A stretch of 64,000 nucleotides of DNA from Candidatus Thioglobus sp. (GCA_028352435.1 JAOMMB010000003.1:1-64000), one strand, 5' to 3'. Shown: positions 1 through 10,420, numbered from the stretch's first letter. Notes: generated by a model not told the origin, from the sequence alone. Numbers and translations are program-made.

Positions 1-219
1 AACGGTAAAGGTAACTTTGGTTACAATGCTGGTGATGAAGTTTATGGCGACATGCTTGAAATGGGTATCTTAGATCCAACTAAAGTAGTACGTGCAGCTT
101 TACAACATGCTGCAAGTATCTCTGGATTAATGATTACTACTGAAGCTATGATTACAGACATTCCTCAAGATGAAGCGCCTGCTGCACCTGATATGGGTGG
201 TATGGGTGGAATGATGTAA
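1..219 (+). CDS. groEL: Chaperonin GroEL, C-terminal end (partial)
   Basis: This is the last 72 codons of a 60-kDa chaperonin whose 5' part lies outside the window. The visible part reads through the equatorial-domain end (Asn-Ala-Gly-Asp-Glu-Val-Tyr, then Gly-Ile-Leu-Asp-Pro-Thr-Lys-Val) and finishes with the Gly-Gly-Met repeat tail (MGGMGGMM) typical of bacterial GroEL. GroEL with GroES forms the ATP-driven folding chamber in the cytoplasm. A strong intrinsic terminator follows 26 bases after the stop codon, so transcription of the groE operon probably ends here. The identification is secure from the tail alone. Confidence 0.97.
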   Translation, partial: NGKGNFGYNAGDEVYGDMLEMGILDPTKVVRAALQHAASISGLMITTEAMITDIPQDEAPAAPDMGGMGGMM

Positions 220-244
220 AACACCTTTGCTTTGGTAAGCAAAA

Positions 245-273
245 AAAAGCCCCGTTTTACGGGGCTTTTTTTT
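245..273 (+). terminator. Intrinsic terminator after groEL
   Basis: The stem AAGCCCC/GGGGCTT has a four-base TTTA-type loop and is followed by a run of eight T. It lies directly downstream of the groEL stop codon and upstream of parE. Confidence 0.9.
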
Positions 274-313
274 GGTATGATACTGAGCAAATATAATATC
301 CAACCTATGAAAT

Positions 314-2197
314 ATGAGTAATTACGATTCATCATCCATTGAAGTTTTAACTGGCCTAGAGCCTGTTAGAAAGCGCCCAGGTATGTACACTGAAACTGAG
401 CGGCCGAATCACTTGGCTCAAGAAGTTATTGATAATAGTGTGGATGAAGCAGTTGCAGGTCATGCAAATAAAATTAACGTTGTTCTGTGCAAAGACGGCT
501 CTCTTTCTGTAGAAGATAATGGTCGAGGAATGCCAGTTGATACACATAAAGGCGAAGGCCAATCAGGTGTAGAAGTGATTTTGACTAAACTACATGCTGG
601 TGGTAAGTTTTCAAACGATTCTTACCAATTTTCTGGTGGCTTACATGGCGTGGGTATTTCAGTGGTTAATGCCCTATCTACTTTGGTTGAGATTTGGATT
701 AAGCGTGACGCTAAAGAGCATCATATTAGCTTTGCAAGCGGATCTAAGAAAACTGAGTTAGAGGTTATTGCAACAGTTGGAAAGCGAAATACAGGTACTA
801 AGGTTAAATTTACACCAGATGCTCAGTTTTTTGATACGGTTAAATTTTCAGCTTCTAAACTGCGTCATAATTTACGCTCAAAAGCTGTTTTATGTCCAGG
901 ATTAGAGGTTAATTTTTATAATGAAATTGACGATACAACTGATAAATGGATGTATCAAGAAGGTTTAAAAGATTATCTTGCAATGGCTTTAGATGGACTT
1001 GATAATCTACCAGAAAAACCTTTTGTGGTAGATTTTAGTTCAGACGAACAGCAGCTTAACTGCTCACTTGCCTGGACGCAATACAATACCAATGTTGTTG
1101 CAGAAAGCTATGTTAACCTCATCCCTACTATCAATGGTGGTACTCATGTTAATGGACTGCGCTCAGGTTTAACAGATGCACTTAAGGAGTTTTGTGAGTT
1201 TAGAGATCTAATCCCAAAAAATATTAAACTGACTCCGGATGATGTTTGGCAAAGAATTGCTTATGTACTTTCAATCAAGATTTTAGATCCTCAATTTTCA
1301 GGTCAAACTAAAGAAAGACTTTCTTCTAGAGAGTGTGCAGCTTTTGTCGCTAACGTTGTTAAAGATGCCTTTAGTTTGTGGCTTAACAAGCATACCGATG
1401 TTGCTGAACAAATCGCCCAATTAGCAATCTTAAATGCACAAACGCGCCTTAAAACTAATAAGAAAATTATTCGTAAAAAGATTGTTAGTGGCCCTGCCTT
1501 ACCTGGAAAGCTTTCTGACTGCACCAGCACCGACCTAACCCAAACTGAAGTGTTCTTAGTGGAAGGTGATTCAGCTGGTGGCTCTGCTAAACAAGCTCGA
1601 GATAAGGAGTATCAAGCTATCTTGCCGCTCAGAGGTAAAATATTAAATACTTGGGAGGTTGATTCTGATCAAGTCTTATTTAGCAATGAAATTCACGATA
1701 TTAGTGTTGCTATTGGTCTAGAGCCTAATTGCCAAGATTTGTCTAATCTTAGATATGGAAAAATCTGCATCTTAGCTGACGCCGACTCTGATGGTGCTCA
1801 TATTGCCACTCTCATTTGTACCTTGTTTGTTAAGCATTTTCCAAAATTAGTTAAAGAAGGGCATATTTATGTTGCTATGCCACCTTTATATCGTGTCGAT
1901 GCAGGTAAGCAAGTTCATTATGCTCTAGATGATGGTGAGCGCGATGCAATCATTCGTAAGATTGAACAAGAGAATAAGCGTGTCAAAATTCAAGTACAGC
2001 GTTTCAAGGGACTGGGTGAAATGAACCCATCACAACTAAGAGAGACAACCATGCTGCCTGATACCCGACGCCTTATCCAGCTAACATTAGACAATCCATT
2101 GCAAGTTGAGCAAACCATGGATATGTTACTTAGTAAAAAACGCGCCAGTGATCGTAAGAAGTGGCTAGAAGAAAAAGGCAATCTTGCTAATGTCTAA
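314..2197 (+). CDS. parE: DNA topoisomerase IV subunit B
   Basis: ParE is the ATPase subunit of topoisomerase IV, which decatenates daughter chromosomes together with ParC (not in this window). At 627 residues it has ParE/GyrB-short length. The GHKL ATPase motifs are visible: [10 protein letters not shown] near residue 37, VEDNGRGMP near 66 and GGLHGVG near 108. The Toprim domain shows [11 protein letters not shown] near 416 and DADSDGAH near 489. The protein lacks the extra insert of gammaproteobacterial GyrB, and the [10 protein letters not shown] form with Ser is ParE-like, so ParE is preferred. The ATG at 314 follows the groEL terminator, and a possible TATAAT -10 box lies at 292-297. The 3' end overlaps queC by 8 bases. 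Confidence 0.92.
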   Translation: MSNYDSSSIEVLTGLEPVRKRPGMYTETERPNHLAQEVIDNSVDEAVAGHANKINVVLCKDGSLSVEDNGRGMPVDTHKGEGQSGVEVILTKLHAGGKFSNDSYQFSGGLHGVGISVVNALSTLVEIWIKRDAKEHHISFASGSKKTELEVIATVGKRNTGTKVKFTPDAQFFDTVKFSASKLRHNLRSKAVLCPGLEVNFYNEIDDTTDKWMYQEGLKDYLAMALDGLDNLPEKPFVVDFSSDEQQLNCSLAWTQYNTNVVAESYVNLIPTINGGTHVNGLRSGLTDALKEFCEFRDLIPKNIKLTPDDVWQRIAYVLSIKILDPQFSGQTKERLSSRECAAFVANVVKDAFSLWLNKHTDVAEQIAQLAILNAQTRLKTNKKIIRKKIVSGPALPGKLSDCTSTDLTQTEVFLVEGDSAGGSAKQARDKEYQAILPLRGKILNTWEVDSDQVLFSNEIHDISVAIGLEPNCQDLSNLRYGKICILADADSDGAHIATLICTLFVKHFPKLVKEGHIYVAMPPLYRVDAGKQVHYALDDGERDAIIRKIEQENKRVKIQVQRFKGLGEMNPSQLRETTMLPDTRRLIQLTLDNPLQVEQTMDMLLSKKRASDRKKWLEEKGNLANV

Positions 2198-2876
2198 TAC
2201 CAAAAAAAAAGCTGTCATACTTTTATCTGGTGGGCTTGACTCTACCACGACACTTGCTATTGCAAAATCCCAAGACTATAACTGCTTCGCACTAAGCTTT
2301 GATTATGGTCAAAAACAAAAATCAGAATTAGATGCTGCTGCTAAAGTAGCTAAAGAATTTAACGCATCAGAACATCGAGTTATGAAGATATCTTTATCGG
2401 ATATTGGCGGTTCCGCTTTAACAGATGAAAATATTGATGTACCTGATTTTGTAGAAAGCGATGAAATACCGATTACTTATGTACCAGCAAGAAATACTAT
2501 TTTTTTATCGTATGCACTAGCTTGGGCTGAAGTAATTGATTGTCAAAATATCTTCATTGGTGTTAATGCGTTAGACTATTCTGGCTATCCAGATTGTAGA
2601 CAAGAATACATTGATGCTTTTGAAACCATGGCAAACCTTGCTACCAAACAAGGTGTTGATGGACAAAAAATTACCATACAAACCCCTTTAATAAATCTTA
2701 ACAAAGCTCAAATTATCCAACAAGGAATAGCATTAGGCATCGATTATGCTAAAACCACAACTTGTTATCAAGCTAACGAAAAAGGGGAAGCTTGCGGGGT
2801 TTGCGACGCTTGTGAATATCGAAAACTAGGCTTTCAAGAAGCAAAAATAGCAGATCCAACTCGCTATCAAACCTAA
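2190..2876 (+). CDS. queC: 7-cyano-7-deazaguanine synthase QueC
   Basis: QueC converts 7-carboxy-7-deazaguanine to preQ0, using ATP and ammonia, in the queuosine tRNA-modification pathway. The N-terminal PP-loop ATP-binding motif SGGLDS lies at residues 13-18. The C-terminal zinc site is a Cys cluster (TTCYQ..., then CGVCDAC) as in the family, and the length of 228 residues is normal. An upstream TTG at 2184 is in frame, but the ATG at 2190 is preferred because it has an AAAAGG-type ribosome site at proper distance. The start lies inside the last codons of parE, so the two are probably translationally coupled. No other queuosine gene is nearby. Confidence 0.92.
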   Translation: MSNTKKKAVILLSGGLDSTTTLAIAKSQDYNCFALSFDYGQKQKSELDAAAKVAKEFNASEHRVMKISLSDIGGSALTDENIDVPDFVESDEIPITYVPARNTIFLSYALAWAEVIDCQNIFIGVNALDYSGYPDCRQEYIDAFETMANLATKQGVDGQKITIQTPLINLNKAQIIQQGIALGIDYAKTTTCYQANEKGEACGVCDACEYRKLGFQEAKIADPTRYQT

Positions 2877-2899
2877 TTCATTTTTTTTGCAATTTAGAC

Positions 2900-2927
2900 T
2901 TGATTTAAGGTCAATAATCGATAAAAT
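2900..2927 (+). promoter_or_regulatory. Candidate sigma-70 promoter for acpP
   Basis: TTGATT and TAAAAT are separated by 16 bases, 34 bases upstream of the acpP ATG and just after the queC stop. Only the hexamers and their position support this call. Confidence 0.4.
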
Positions 2928-2961
2928 AATAACTTTATTAAACCAAAGCAGGGAATTACAA

Positions 2962-3189
2962 ATGAGCATCGAGGAAAGAGTTAAAAAAGTTGTATCTGAA
3001 CAATTAGACGTAAGTGGTGATATTGATAATAATGCTTCATTTATAGACGATTTAGGTGCAGACTCTCTAGATACTGTTGAATTAGTAATGTCTCTTGAAG
3101 AAGAGTTTGATTGTGAAATTCCTGACGATCAAGCAGAAAACATAACAACGGTTCAACAAGCAATTGACTACGTTAACAACAATTTGTAA
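2962..3189 (+). CDS. acpP: Acyl carrier protein
   Basis: This is the 75-residue acidic carrier of fatty-acid synthesis. The phosphopantetheine attachment motif is [12 protein letters not shown], with Ser near residue 37. The reading frame is open further upstream, but the ATG at 2962 is chosen because it gives the canonical [11 protein letters not shown] start and has an AGCAGGGA ribosome site. It precedes fabF, as in many gammaproteobacteria, but fabD and fabG are not adjacent. A terminator lies between acpP and fabF, which would allow acpP to be made in excess. Confidence 0.97.
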   Translation: MSIEERVKKVVSEQLDVSGDIDNNASFIDDLGADSLDTVELVMSLEEEFDCEIPDDQAENITTVQQAIDYVNNNL

Positions 3190-3213
3190 TTTCCGTTTAG
3201 CTTGCTAAACACC

Positions 3214-3248
3214 AAGGCGCTTTCTTCTTAGAATTAAGCGCCTTTTTT
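3214..3248 (+). terminator. Intrinsic terminator between acpP and fabF
   Basis: The inverted repeat AAGGCGCTT / AAGCGCCTT has a 13-base loop and is followed by a T run. It should reduce read-through from acpP into fabF. Confidence 0.85.
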
Positions 3249-3268
3249 ATTTTTAAAAAAGTCATATT

Positions 3269-4507
3269 ATGAACAAAAGAAGAGTTGTAATTACTGGTAT
3301 GGGTATTGTGTCTCCTGTTGGAAATACAGTTGAAGAATCTTGGAAAAATATTTTGGCAGGAAAATCTGGTATCACCTCTTTGACCACTATTGATACCGAA
3401 GGTCAGTCAGTTAAATTTGCTGGCTCTGTTAAGAATTTTGAAATCTCTGACTATCTAACGCCTAAAGAAGCCAAAAAAATGGATACTTTTATTCATTATG
3501 GCATGGCTGCTGGTATTCAGGCTTTTGAAGATTGCGGCATTGAAGTTACAGAAGAAAATTCTGAACGTATTGGTGTTGCTATTGGCGCTGGTATTGGTGG
3601 CTTAAGCACTATTGAAAAAACTGCTGACCTCTTCAGAGAAAAAGGTGCTAGACGTATTTCTCCTTTCTTTGTTCCCTCTTCTATCATCAATATGATCTCT
3701 GGTAACCTATCTATTAAATATGGCCTTAAAGGACCAAATTTTGCGATTGTTACCGCTTGCACAACAGGCACACATAATATCGGAGATGCATCGCGTTTAA
3801 TCGAATATGGTGACGCTGATGTAATGATCGCTGGTGGCGCTGAAATGTCAACTACCAATTGTGGTATAGGTGGTTTTGCAGCGGCACGTGCACTTTCAAC
3901 TCGCAATGACGATCCAGCAACCGCCTCTCGCCCTTGGGACAAAGATCGTGATGGATTTGTTCTGGGTGATGGCGCAGGTGTTGTGGTTCTTGAAGAGTAT
4001 GAACATGCTAAAGCACGTGGTGCCAAAATTTATGCTGAGGTTACAGGTTACGGCATGAGTGGTGATGCTTATCATATGACTCTACCTTCAAAAGGTGGCG
4101 AAGGCGCGGCGCGCTGCATGAAAAATGCCATGAGAAATGCAGGTGTTAATGTTGATGAAATTGATTACATCAATGCTCACGGTACCTCAACGCCTGCTGG
4201 AGATCAAGCAGAAACAGATGCAGCTAAGTTAGCTTTGGGTGATCATGCTTATAATTTAGTCATGAGCTCTACCAAATCCATGACTGGACACTTACTCGGA
4301 GCAGCGGGTGGTATTGAAGCCATTTTTACAGCTCTGGCCATTCAAGATCAAGTTGTCCCACCAACCATTAACATCTTTAACCAAGATGAAAATTGTGACC
4401 TAGATTATTGTGCCAATGAGGCAAGACAAATGCCAATTAAGCATGCTATTTCCAACTCCTTTGGATTTGGTGGCACTAACGGCAGCATCTTACTTTCAAA
4501 AATATAA
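3269..4507 (+). CDS. fabF: 3-oxoacyl-[acyl-carrier-protein] synthase II
   Basis: FabF is the condensing enzyme that elongates acyl-ACP with malonyl-ACP in the cytoplasm. At 412 residues it has the usual length. The catalytic triad of the KAS I/II thiolase fold is visible: Cys164 in [13 protein letters not shown], His304 in HGTSTPAGD and His341 in [10 protein letters not shown]. The C-terminal [11 protein letters not shown] motif is also present. The gene follows acpP in the classic fab order and ends at a bidirectional terminator. Confidence 0.97.
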   Translation: MNKRRVVITGMGIVSPVGNTVEESWKNILAGKSGITSLTTIDTEGQSVKFAGSVKNFEISDYLTPKEAKKMDTFIHYGMAAGIQAFEDCGIEVTEENSERIGVAIGAGIGGLSTIEKTADLFREKGARRISPFFVPSSIINMISGNLSIKYGLKGPNFAIVTACTTGTHNIGDASRLIEYGDADVMIAGGAEMSTTNCGIGGFAAARALSTRNDDPATASRPWDKDRDGFVLGDGAGVVVLEEYEHAKARGAKIYAEVTGYGMSGDAYHMTLPSKGGEGAARCMKNAMRNAGVNVDEIDYINAHGTSTPAGDQAETDAAKLALGDHAYNLVMSSTKSMTGHLLGAAGGIEAIFTALAIQDQVVPPTINIFNQDENCDLDYCANEARQMPIKHAISNSFGFGGTNGSILLSKI

Positions 4508-4541
4508 AAAAATGCCCAACATCTAGTTGGGCATTTTTATT
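4505..4541. terminator. Bidirectional terminator between convergent genes
   Basis: The stem AAATGCCCAAC / GTTGGGCATTT has a short loop. A run of A lies on one side and a run of T on the other, so it can serve both fabF (+) and the small gene ending at 4557 (-). Confidence 0.88.
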
Positions 4542-4556
4542 AACAGACTTTAAAGA

Positions 4557-4772
4557 TTACTTTTCAACTGAAAGATCAACACCTTTAATTTGATCTGCAT
4601 CAGCAATCAATTCTTTAATAAACTCATAAATAGCCGTTATTCCGTTTTGAACACTGCTCAATGCTGTTTCTTTATTAACAACAAGCGCCCAACTTTCTGA
4701 GGTAGCGACAAACTGAACTGCACCACCAATTAATGCCAAAATAATAATAACGCTTATAATAAACTTAATCAT
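4557..4772 (-). CDS. Small membrane-anchored protein of unknown function
   Basis: This 71-residue protein begins with a strongly hydrophobic segment (IIIIxxII-type, residues 3-22) that could be a membrane anchor or uncleaved signal. A short, mildly acidic helical tail follows and ends in LSVEK. No known family was recognised. The gene has a reasonable ATG start, with AGGAG a few bases upstream on the minus strand, and shares a bidirectional terminator with fabF. It lies just upstream of prlC on the same strand, so the two may be cotranscribed in part. Its role cannot be inferred from the sequence. Confidence 0.6.
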   Translation of the reverse strand: MIKFIISVIIILALIGGAVQFVATSESWALVVNKETALSSVQNGITAIYEFIKELIADADQIKGVDLSVEK

Positions 4773-4807
4773 TGCCTACTCCTAAAATTAAATAAAAAAC
4801 ATTGTAC

Positions 4808-6727
4808 CTAAGTCGCAATGCCATTTGACTGTAACAGAGCATTAATCTCTGGTTTTTTACCTCTAAAAGCTTTATAACTAACCATAAAGTCCTGACTTCC
4901 ACCCTTCTCTAAGATATTATGCAAGAAATCAAGCGATGCTCGAGAGCCGATACCGCCATTCTCCTGCACATAATAATAGGCATCTGCTGCTAAAACCTCA
5001 GCCCATTTATAGCTAAAGTAACCCGCTGCATAGCCTCCAGAAAAAATATGCCCAAAGGTGTTTAAAAATCTATTTGCATCAATGGCTGGAATAATCGCTG
5101 TTTGCTCACGCACCTCTGTCAATACTTCATAAGTATCCTTTACGCCAAGATGTGCTTTTAAATCCCATAGTGAGAACTCACATTGGCGCAACATACCCAT
5201 AGCAGATTGGAAATTTTTAGAATCAATCAACTTGCTGTATAGCTCATCAGGTAAAGGTTTTTTCGTGTCAATATGCTCAGACATTTGCTTGATTACATCT
5301 CTTTCATAGCAAAAGAATTCCATATACTGGCTAGGTAATTCAACCCCATCCCAAGGAACGCCAGAAATACCTGCTGCACAAGGGTATTCAACCTTGGTTA
5401 ATACATGATGAAGTGCATGGCCAAACTCATGAAAGATGGTCACTATTTCATCAAATTCAAATAATGCTGGCTTGCCTTTACTTGGCGAATTAAGATTACA
5501 CACTACAAATGCAATCGGCTTATCGGCTTTTGTCAATGGTTGATAATCTGCCATCCATGCGCCACCGCGCTTATCTTCTCTGGCATATAAATCTAAATAG
5601 ATCTTACCAATTAATTGATCTTGTTTTTTTATTTCTAATACTTGCACATCTGAATGATAAGTCGGCTCATTGACTGGCGTAACGCTCACTTGATACAAAC
5701 GTTCAATCGTTAAAAACAAACCCTCTAGCACCTTTTTCTCTGGAAAATACGGCGTAAGATCTGACTTCTTAAAGCCAAACTTTTTTTCTTTTAATTGCTC
5801 ACTATAAAAACCTAAATCCCAAGGTTGTAGCTCAATTCCTGCAAATTTAGTGAGCTCATCAAGTTCACCTTGCGCTTGTGGCTTTGAGCATTTAACCAAA
5901 TTCATTAAAAAATCAATAATCTGTTCAACACTTTCCACCATTTTTGATTCAATAGAAAGTTGTGCATAATTCTCAAATCCTAAGATACTCGCCATTTCCT
6001 GTCTTAGCATCAGGATTTCATCCATAACGGACTTATTATCATAATCACATGATGTAATGCCCAATTCAGAAGCGCGAGACACGTAAGCCCTATAAACCTC
6101 TTCTCGCAACTCACGATTATCAAGATAAGTCATTACATCCATATACACAGGAACTTGTAAATTTAGCTCATAACCCTCATCAGTTTGAATTTTGGCCAGT
6201 TCAACCTCTGAATAACCTTTTAACATATCTAAAGTAACCGTCTTTTTCCATTCATTGGTAGACTTTAATACATGCTTTGAAAAAGTATTGCTAAGAATAC
6301 TTAAGCGTTCTTTAATGGCTTTAAATCGATCAGATGCCTCCCCTTCTAAACCCACACCAGATAGCTCAAACCCATCAATAGCTTCTTGCAAAATATACTG
6401 CTGTTGTTTATTTAGGTTTGTATTCTTAAGATTTTTGCAAGCCGCATACAGTGCTTTATTGCTAGAAATATCTGAATAAAAATTAGTAATAATTGGCAAA
6501 GTTTGCTCATACTGCTCATTAAACTCATCCGTAAACATAACAGCATTTAAATGAGAATTAACACTGGTTAGCCTGCCTAGTTCACACTCAAAATCATCTG
6601 TAGCAGTGATAACGCTATCCCAATCAACACCCTTCTCGGCTTGTGCAACAACCTTAAAACCTTTTTTAGAAAGACTTTCAATAGATTGCACAATATTTGT
6701 AGGTTTGAAATTTGGTATGAGATTCAT
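4808..6727 (-). CDS. prlC: Oligopeptidase A (M3 family metallopeptidase)
   Basis: This cytoplasmic zinc oligopeptidase degrades short peptides and cleaved signal peptides. The M3 active-site motif HEFGHALHH is at residues 433-441, with the downstream Glu-containing helix as expected. The length is 639 residues from the ATG at 6727. The frame stays open for 35 codons upstream, but that stretch is a low-quality hydrophobic tail overlapping the tRNA-Ser spacer, and family members begin near the MNLIPNF start. The gene stands between a small membrane-protein gene and tRNA-Ser. Confidence 0.93.
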   Translation of the reverse strand: MNLIPNFKPTNIVQSIESLSKKGFKVVAQAEKGVDWDSVITATDDFECELGRLTSVNSHLNAVMFTDEFNEQYEQTLPIITNFYSDISSNKALYAACKNLKNTNLNKQQQYILQEAIDGFELSGVGLEGEASDRFKAIKERLSILSNTFSKHVLKSTNEWKKTVTLDMLKGYSEVELAKIQTDEGYELNLQVPVYMDVMTYLDNRELREEVYRAYVSRASELGITSCDYDNKSVMDEILMLRQEMASILGFENYAQLSIESKMVESVEQIIDFLMNLVKCSKPQAQGELDELTKFAGIELQPWDLGFYSEQLKEKKFGFKKSDLTPYFPEKKVLEGLFLTIERLYQVSVTPVNEPTYHSDVQVLEIKKQDQLIGKIYLDLYAREDKRGGAWMADYQPLTKADKPIAFVVCNLNSPSKGKPALFEFDEIVTIFHEFGHALHHVLTKVEYPCAAGISGVPWDGVELPSQYMEFFCYERDVIKQMSEHIDTKKPLPDELYSKLIDSKNFQSAMGMLRQCEFSLWDLKAHLGVKDTYEVLTEVREQTAIIPAIDANRFLNTFGHIFSGGYAAGYFSYKWAEVLAADAYYYVQENGGIGSRASLDFLHNILEKGGSQDFMVSYKAFRGKKPEINALLQSNGIAT

Positions 6728-6842
6728 AATGCTAATTGGTTGCTTTTTTTTTAAAAAAGTTTCGTTTGATAGAAAAATATAATTGAATTGACACAAGCTA
6801 TACGATAATATTTTGTATACAAAGCCTAGCAAGTAGTTAATT

Positions 6843-6930
6843 TGGTGGAGAGTGTGGAATTCGAATCCACGGTTCCGTGAGGAACACTACCTTTCCAAGG
6901 TAGCAAAATAAACCACTCTGACAACTCTCC
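6843..6930 (-). tRNA. tRNA-Ser (anticodon GGA)
   Basis: Read on the minus strand, this is an 88-base class II tRNA with an encoded CCA end. The acceptor stem is GGAGAGT paired with ACTCTCC. The anticodon stem CTACC/GGTAG holds the loop TTGGAAA, giving anticodon GGA for UCC/UCU serine codons. A long variable arm and the T loop TTCGAAT are present. Confidence 0.97.
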
Positions 6931-6953
6931 GAAGAACATTATTTTACGTTAAT

Positions 6954-6982
6954 ATTATCGAAAAACTACCCGTTTAAACAAT
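6954..6982 (-). promoter_or_regulatory. Candidate sigma-70 promoter for tRNA-Ser
   Basis: On the minus strand, TTGTTT and GATAAT are separated by 17 bases and lie about 23 bases upstream of the tRNA 5' end. The rest of the stretch between the tRNA and the repeat at 7080 shows no gene. Confidence 0.45.
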
Positions 6983-7079
6983 TTCCAAAAAAAAATTTAC
7001 ATCCAAACCCCCTTTCTGGTTACTTCACTAAATAAGAATTTATACCCTTTGGATAGAAAAGCAATAAAGGATAAAGATT

Positions 7080-7194
7080 ACAAGTATTTTTTTATTCTAT
7101 GAGGCAGGTTGAAAAAAATTTGATTGAGCATAGCAACTACTATGTGATTGAAAAAATTTTACAATCTAACAAAATAGAATCGCAAAAGACGGAG
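7080..7194 (-). repeat. Structured intergenic repeat, copy 1 (after metG)
   Basis: This is one of three related copies in the window. In the orientation of metG it begins three bases after the stop codon. It reads TTTTGTTAGATT, then an inner hairpin with arms ACATAG and CTATGC, then CAACCTGCCT, and it ends in an A-rich stretch. Three nested helices can be drawn: ATTCTAT/ATAGAAT, AGATTG/CAACCT (one G-T pair) and CATAG/CTATG. Copies 2 and 3 keep the helices with changed bases. Confidence 0.75.
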
Positions 7195-7197
7195 TAA

Positions 7198-9198
7198 TCA
7201 GCTGATTTTCATGCCTGGTGTGGCACCAGAATCTGGCGATAAAATGTGTAATGATTTGCCATCACCCGCTGCTAAAACCATGCCTTCAGACATGCCGAAT
7301 TTCATTTTTCTTGGTGTGAGATTTGCTACCATTACCGTGAAACGACCCTCTAAATCTTCAGGTGCGTAATGCGCCTTAATGCCTGCAAAGACATTGCGTG
7401 TTTTTTCTTCACCAATATCTAGTGTGAGTTGTAATAATTTATCAGCGCCTTCAACATGCTGAGCTTTAACAATTTTAGCAATGCGTAAATCTATTTTAGT
7501 AAAATCATCAATTTGAATCATATCATCACCCTCTTTTTCTTCATCTTTTTTTACGCTGGTTTGTTTTGAAGCTGCAATCACTTGCTCAATTTGCTCATCT
7601 TCGATGCGCGACATAAGAGGCTTAAACCTATTGATTTTGTGCTTAGTTAGTGGATGCTTAATATCTGCCCAATTAAACGCTTCAATATTTAAAAACTCTT
7701 CAGCTTGATTGGCCATATCAGGCAACACTGGCTTTAAATATGTCATTAGCACTCTGAATAAGTTTAGTGCAAGCGAAGTTACATCATGAACCTGCGCCTC
7801 TTTCCCCTCTTCTTTGATCAATTGCCAAGGCTTATGCTCGTCAATATATTGATTGGCCTTATCAGCCAGTTTCATAATTTCGCGCATGGCTTGATTGTAA
7901 TTGCGCGCTTCATATAACTTAGCAATAACGTCACCTTGGGCAACGAACTCATTGTAAAGCTCTGGCTCGATAGAATAAGCAGATAGTGTCTTGTCAAACT
8001 TTTTGACTAAAAATCCTGCTGAGCGCGAAGCGATATTGACTACTTTACCGACTAAATCAGAATTTACACGTTGCTTAAAGTCTTGAAGATTAAGATCAAT
8101 ATCATCAATTTTAGCTGAAAGCTTATAAGCATAATAATAACGCAAACACTCAGGATTAAGGCTTTCTAAATAAGTTCTTGCTTGAATAAATGTGCCACGA
8201 GACTTGCTCATCTTCTGGCCATTAACCGTTAAAAATCCATGTGCATAAATAGCAGTAGGCGTGCGGTAGTTAGCACCCATTAGCATTGCAGGCCAAAATA
8301 ACGCATGGAAATATACAATGTCTTTTCCAATAAAGTGATACAACTCAGTTTTAGAGTCTTTATCAAAGTATTCGTTAAAGTCTAAACCATGGATATCGCA
8401 CAATTTTTTAAAACTTGCCATGTAGCCGATTGGTGCATCAAGCCATACATAGAAGTACTTATTCTCTACACCAGGAATTTGAAAGCCAAAATACGGTGCA
8501 TCACGAGAAATATCCCATTGCTGCAGTCCTTGCTCGAACCACTCTGCAAGTTTATTACTTACTTCTGTTTGTAAGTGCCCTGCTTCCGTCCACTGCTTTA
8601 GCTGAGTTTCAAACTGAGGCAGGTCAAAGAAATAATGCTCTGAATCTTTAGTAATTGGTGTAGCGCCTGAAACAGCTGATCTTGCATTAATCAGCTCTGT
8701 TGGTGCATAGGTTGCACCACAAGACTCGCAATTATCGCCATACTGGTCTTTTACGCCACACTTAGGGCATTCGCCACGAATAAAACGATCCGGTAAGAAC
8801 ATTTTTTTCTCAGGATCAAATGCTTGAGAAATAGTGCGCATTTTAATAAATCCACTATCATTTAGTTTATTATAAATACCAGAAGAGATTTCTTTATTTT
8901 CTGGACTGTGCGTAGAGTGATATTGGCTAAATCCAATAGAAAATTCTTTAAAATCTGCCTGATGACGCTCACTCACACCCTTGATTAGCTCTTCAGGAGT
9001 AATGCCTAGCTCGTTTGCTTTAAGCATGATTGGCGTACCATGGGCATCATCTGCACAGACGTAATGACATTCATGGCCCATCATCTTTTGAAAGCGCACC
9101 CAAATATCAGTTTGAATATATTCAAGTAAATGACCAAGATGGATTTCACCATTGGCATAAGGCAGTGCAGAGGTAACTAAAATTTTTCTTGAATTCAT
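7198..9198 (-). CDS. metG: Methionyl-tRNA synthetase
   Basis: MetG charges tRNA-Met in the cytoplasm. At 666 residues it is full length, with the C-terminal dimerisation and tRNA-binding domain. Visible motifs are the class I signature HLGH in [13 protein letters not shown] near residue 18, a zinc-binding CPKCG...CESCG pair near residues 142-160, and the KMSKS loop in [12 protein letters not shown]. The EMAP-like OB domain occupies roughly the last 105 residues (DLRIAKIV...VFAGI). The stop codon is followed almost directly by a structured repeat. The gene is divergent from apbC, with about 80 bases between them, the same pairing as metG-mrp in other gammaproteobacteria. Confidence 0.97.
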   Translation of the reverse strand: MNSRKILVTSALPYANGEIHLGHLLEYIQTDIWVRFQKMMGHECHYVCADDAHGTPIMLKANELGITPEELIKGVSERHQADFKEFSIGFSQYHSTHSPENKEISSGIYNKLNDSGFIKMRTISQAFDPEKKMFLPDRFIRGECPKCGVKDQYGDNCESCGATYAPTELINARSAVSGATPITKDSEHYFFDLPQFETQLKQWTEAGHLQTEVSNKLAEWFEQGLQQWDISRDAPYFGFQIPGVENKYFYVWLDAPIGYMASFKKLCDIHGLDFNEYFDKDSKTELYHFIGKDIVYFHALFWPAMLMGANYRTPTAIYAHGFLTVNGQKMSKSRGTFIQARTYLESLNPECLRYYYAYKLSAKIDDIDLNLQDFKQRVNSDLVGKVVNIASRSAGFLVKKFDKTLSAYSIEPELYNEFVAQGDVIAKLYEARNYNQAMREIMKLADKANQYIDEHKPWQLIKEEGKEAQVHDVTSLALNLFRVLMTYLKPVLPDMANQAEEFLNIEAFNWADIKHPLTKHKINRFKPLMSRIEDEQIEQVIAASKQTSVKKDEEKEGDDMIQIDDFTKIDLRIAKIVKAQHVEGADKLLQLTLDIGEEKTRNVFAGIKAHYAPEDLEGRFTVMVANLTPRKMKFGMSEGMVLAAGDGKSLHILSPDSGATPGMKIS

Positions 9199-9281
9199 AA
9201 GATAAGCTTATTAATATTAAGGTTGTGTGATATCGTTAATACGATAAAATAGCATCATTTTACTTAATCAGGCGCACCAAT

Positions 9282-10364
9282 ATGGCAGATTTAACCATTG
9301 ATAACATTAATAGCATTTTAAGCAGTGTTGTTGACAAATATACCGAGCAAGACATTGTCTCTTCGAATGCAATTAACAACATCAATATTGATGGTAATAA
9401 AGTTGAAATCACGGTTGAACTAAACTACCCAGCTAAAGGCTATCATGATGAGCTAAGCAAGCAAATTATAGATGTTTTAGCTGAAAATGGTATTAACAAT
9501 GTTAGTGTTACTGTTGACACTAAAATCGTTAAGTACTCAACGCAAAAAGGCGTTGCAATTCTTTCAGAGGTCAAAAACATTATTGCTGTTGCTTCGGGCA
9601 AGGGTGGTGTTGGTAAATCTACAACTTCCATTAACCTGGCATTAGCATTACAAGCAGAAGGTGCAAAAGTTGCTATTTTAGATGCTGATATTTACGGCCC
9701 ATCACAACCAAGAATGTTAGGCGTTAGTAAGCTAAAGCCAGATACATCTGCTGAAGGTAAGTTATTGCCAATTCTAGGTCATGGCATGCAGAGTATGTCG
9801 ATTGGTTATTTAGTTGATGAAGACAATCCAATGATTTGGCGTGGCCCTATGGTTACTCAAGCGTTAGAGCAAATGCTACGTGATACATTATGGCGCGGTG
9901 TTGATTATATGATTATTGACTTACCACCAGGTACCGGTGACACGCAGTTAACCCTGTCGCAAAAAATCCCTGTTAGTGGCTCTGTCATTGTTACAACACC
10001 TCAAGATATTGCCTTGTTAGATGCTAGAAAAGGCTTAAAAATGTTTGAAAAAGTTAACATTCCAATTCTAGGTATTGTTGAGAACATGTCACTACACATT
10101 TGCTCTAAGTGTGGCCATGAAGAAGCTATATTTGGAACTGGTGGTGGTGAATTAATGGCCAAAGAAGCAGATGTAAACTTCTTAGGCGCACTACCATTAG
10201 AGATGGATATTAGAACCGATGTGGACGAAGGCACGCCAACAGTTGCTAAAGACCCAGATGGTAGGATTGCTGAAATCTACAAAGAGATTGCTAGAAAAGT
10301 AAGTGCTAAGCTAACTCAGCAAAATCGTGCCATGAGTTCATTCCCAAGTATCACTATTGAATAA
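9282..10364 (+). CDS. apbC: Iron-sulfur cluster carrier protein (Mrp/ApbC family P-loop ATPase)
   Basis: This protein binds and transfers Fe-S clusters to target apoproteins in the cytoplasm. It has an N-terminal MIP18/DUF59-like domain (about residues 1-80). A deviant Walker A, GKGGVGKST, starts at residue 106, and DLPPGTGD serves as the switch region. The cluster-bridging CxxC is at Cys274 and Cys277 (CSKCGHE). At 360 residues it has the usual length for the DUF59-fused form. It sits next to metG and is close to the isc operon, which fits a role downstream of cluster assembly. Confidence 0.93.
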   Translation: MADLTIDNINSILSSVVDKYTEQDIVSSNAINNINIDGNKVEITVELNYPAKGYHDELSKQIIDVLAENGINNVSVTVDTKIVKYSTQKGVAILSEVKNIIAVASGKGGVGKSTTSINLALALQAEGAKVAILDADIYGPSQPRMLGVSKLKPDTSAEGKLLPILGHGMQSMSIGYLVDEDNPMIWRGPMVTQALEQMLRDTLWRGVDYMIIDLPPGTGDTQLTLSQKIPVSGSVIVTTPQDIALLDARKGLKMFEKVNIPILGIVENMSLHICSKCGHEEAIFGTGGGELMAKEADVNFLGALPLEMDIRTDVDEGTPTVAKDPDGRIAEIYKEIARKVSAKLTQQNRAMSSFPSITIE

Positions 10365-10373
10365 TACTTCTTT

Positions 10374-10401
10374 AAGCTGTTTATAGTCTTGTAAACAGCT
10401 T
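10374..10401 (+). other. Perfect ten-base-pair hairpin downstream of apbC
   Basis: AAGCTGTTTA and TAAACAGCTT form a perfect inverted repeat around an eight-base loop, nine bases after the apbC stop. It is followed by an A run rather than a T run, so it is not a standard terminator. It precedes the true terminator at 10421 and may stabilise the mRNA 3' end. Confidence 0.6.
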
Positions 10402-10420
10402 AAAAAGCCATTAAACTATA

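Noticed and set aside
3517-4026. Open frame antisense to fabF
   Set aside because: It is a shadow of a highly conserved gene and shows no ribosome site.
6728-6832. Upstream extension of prlC by 35 codons
   Set aside because: It is AT-rich, hydrophobic and unlike M3 peptidases, and it overlaps the spacer next to tRNA-Ser.
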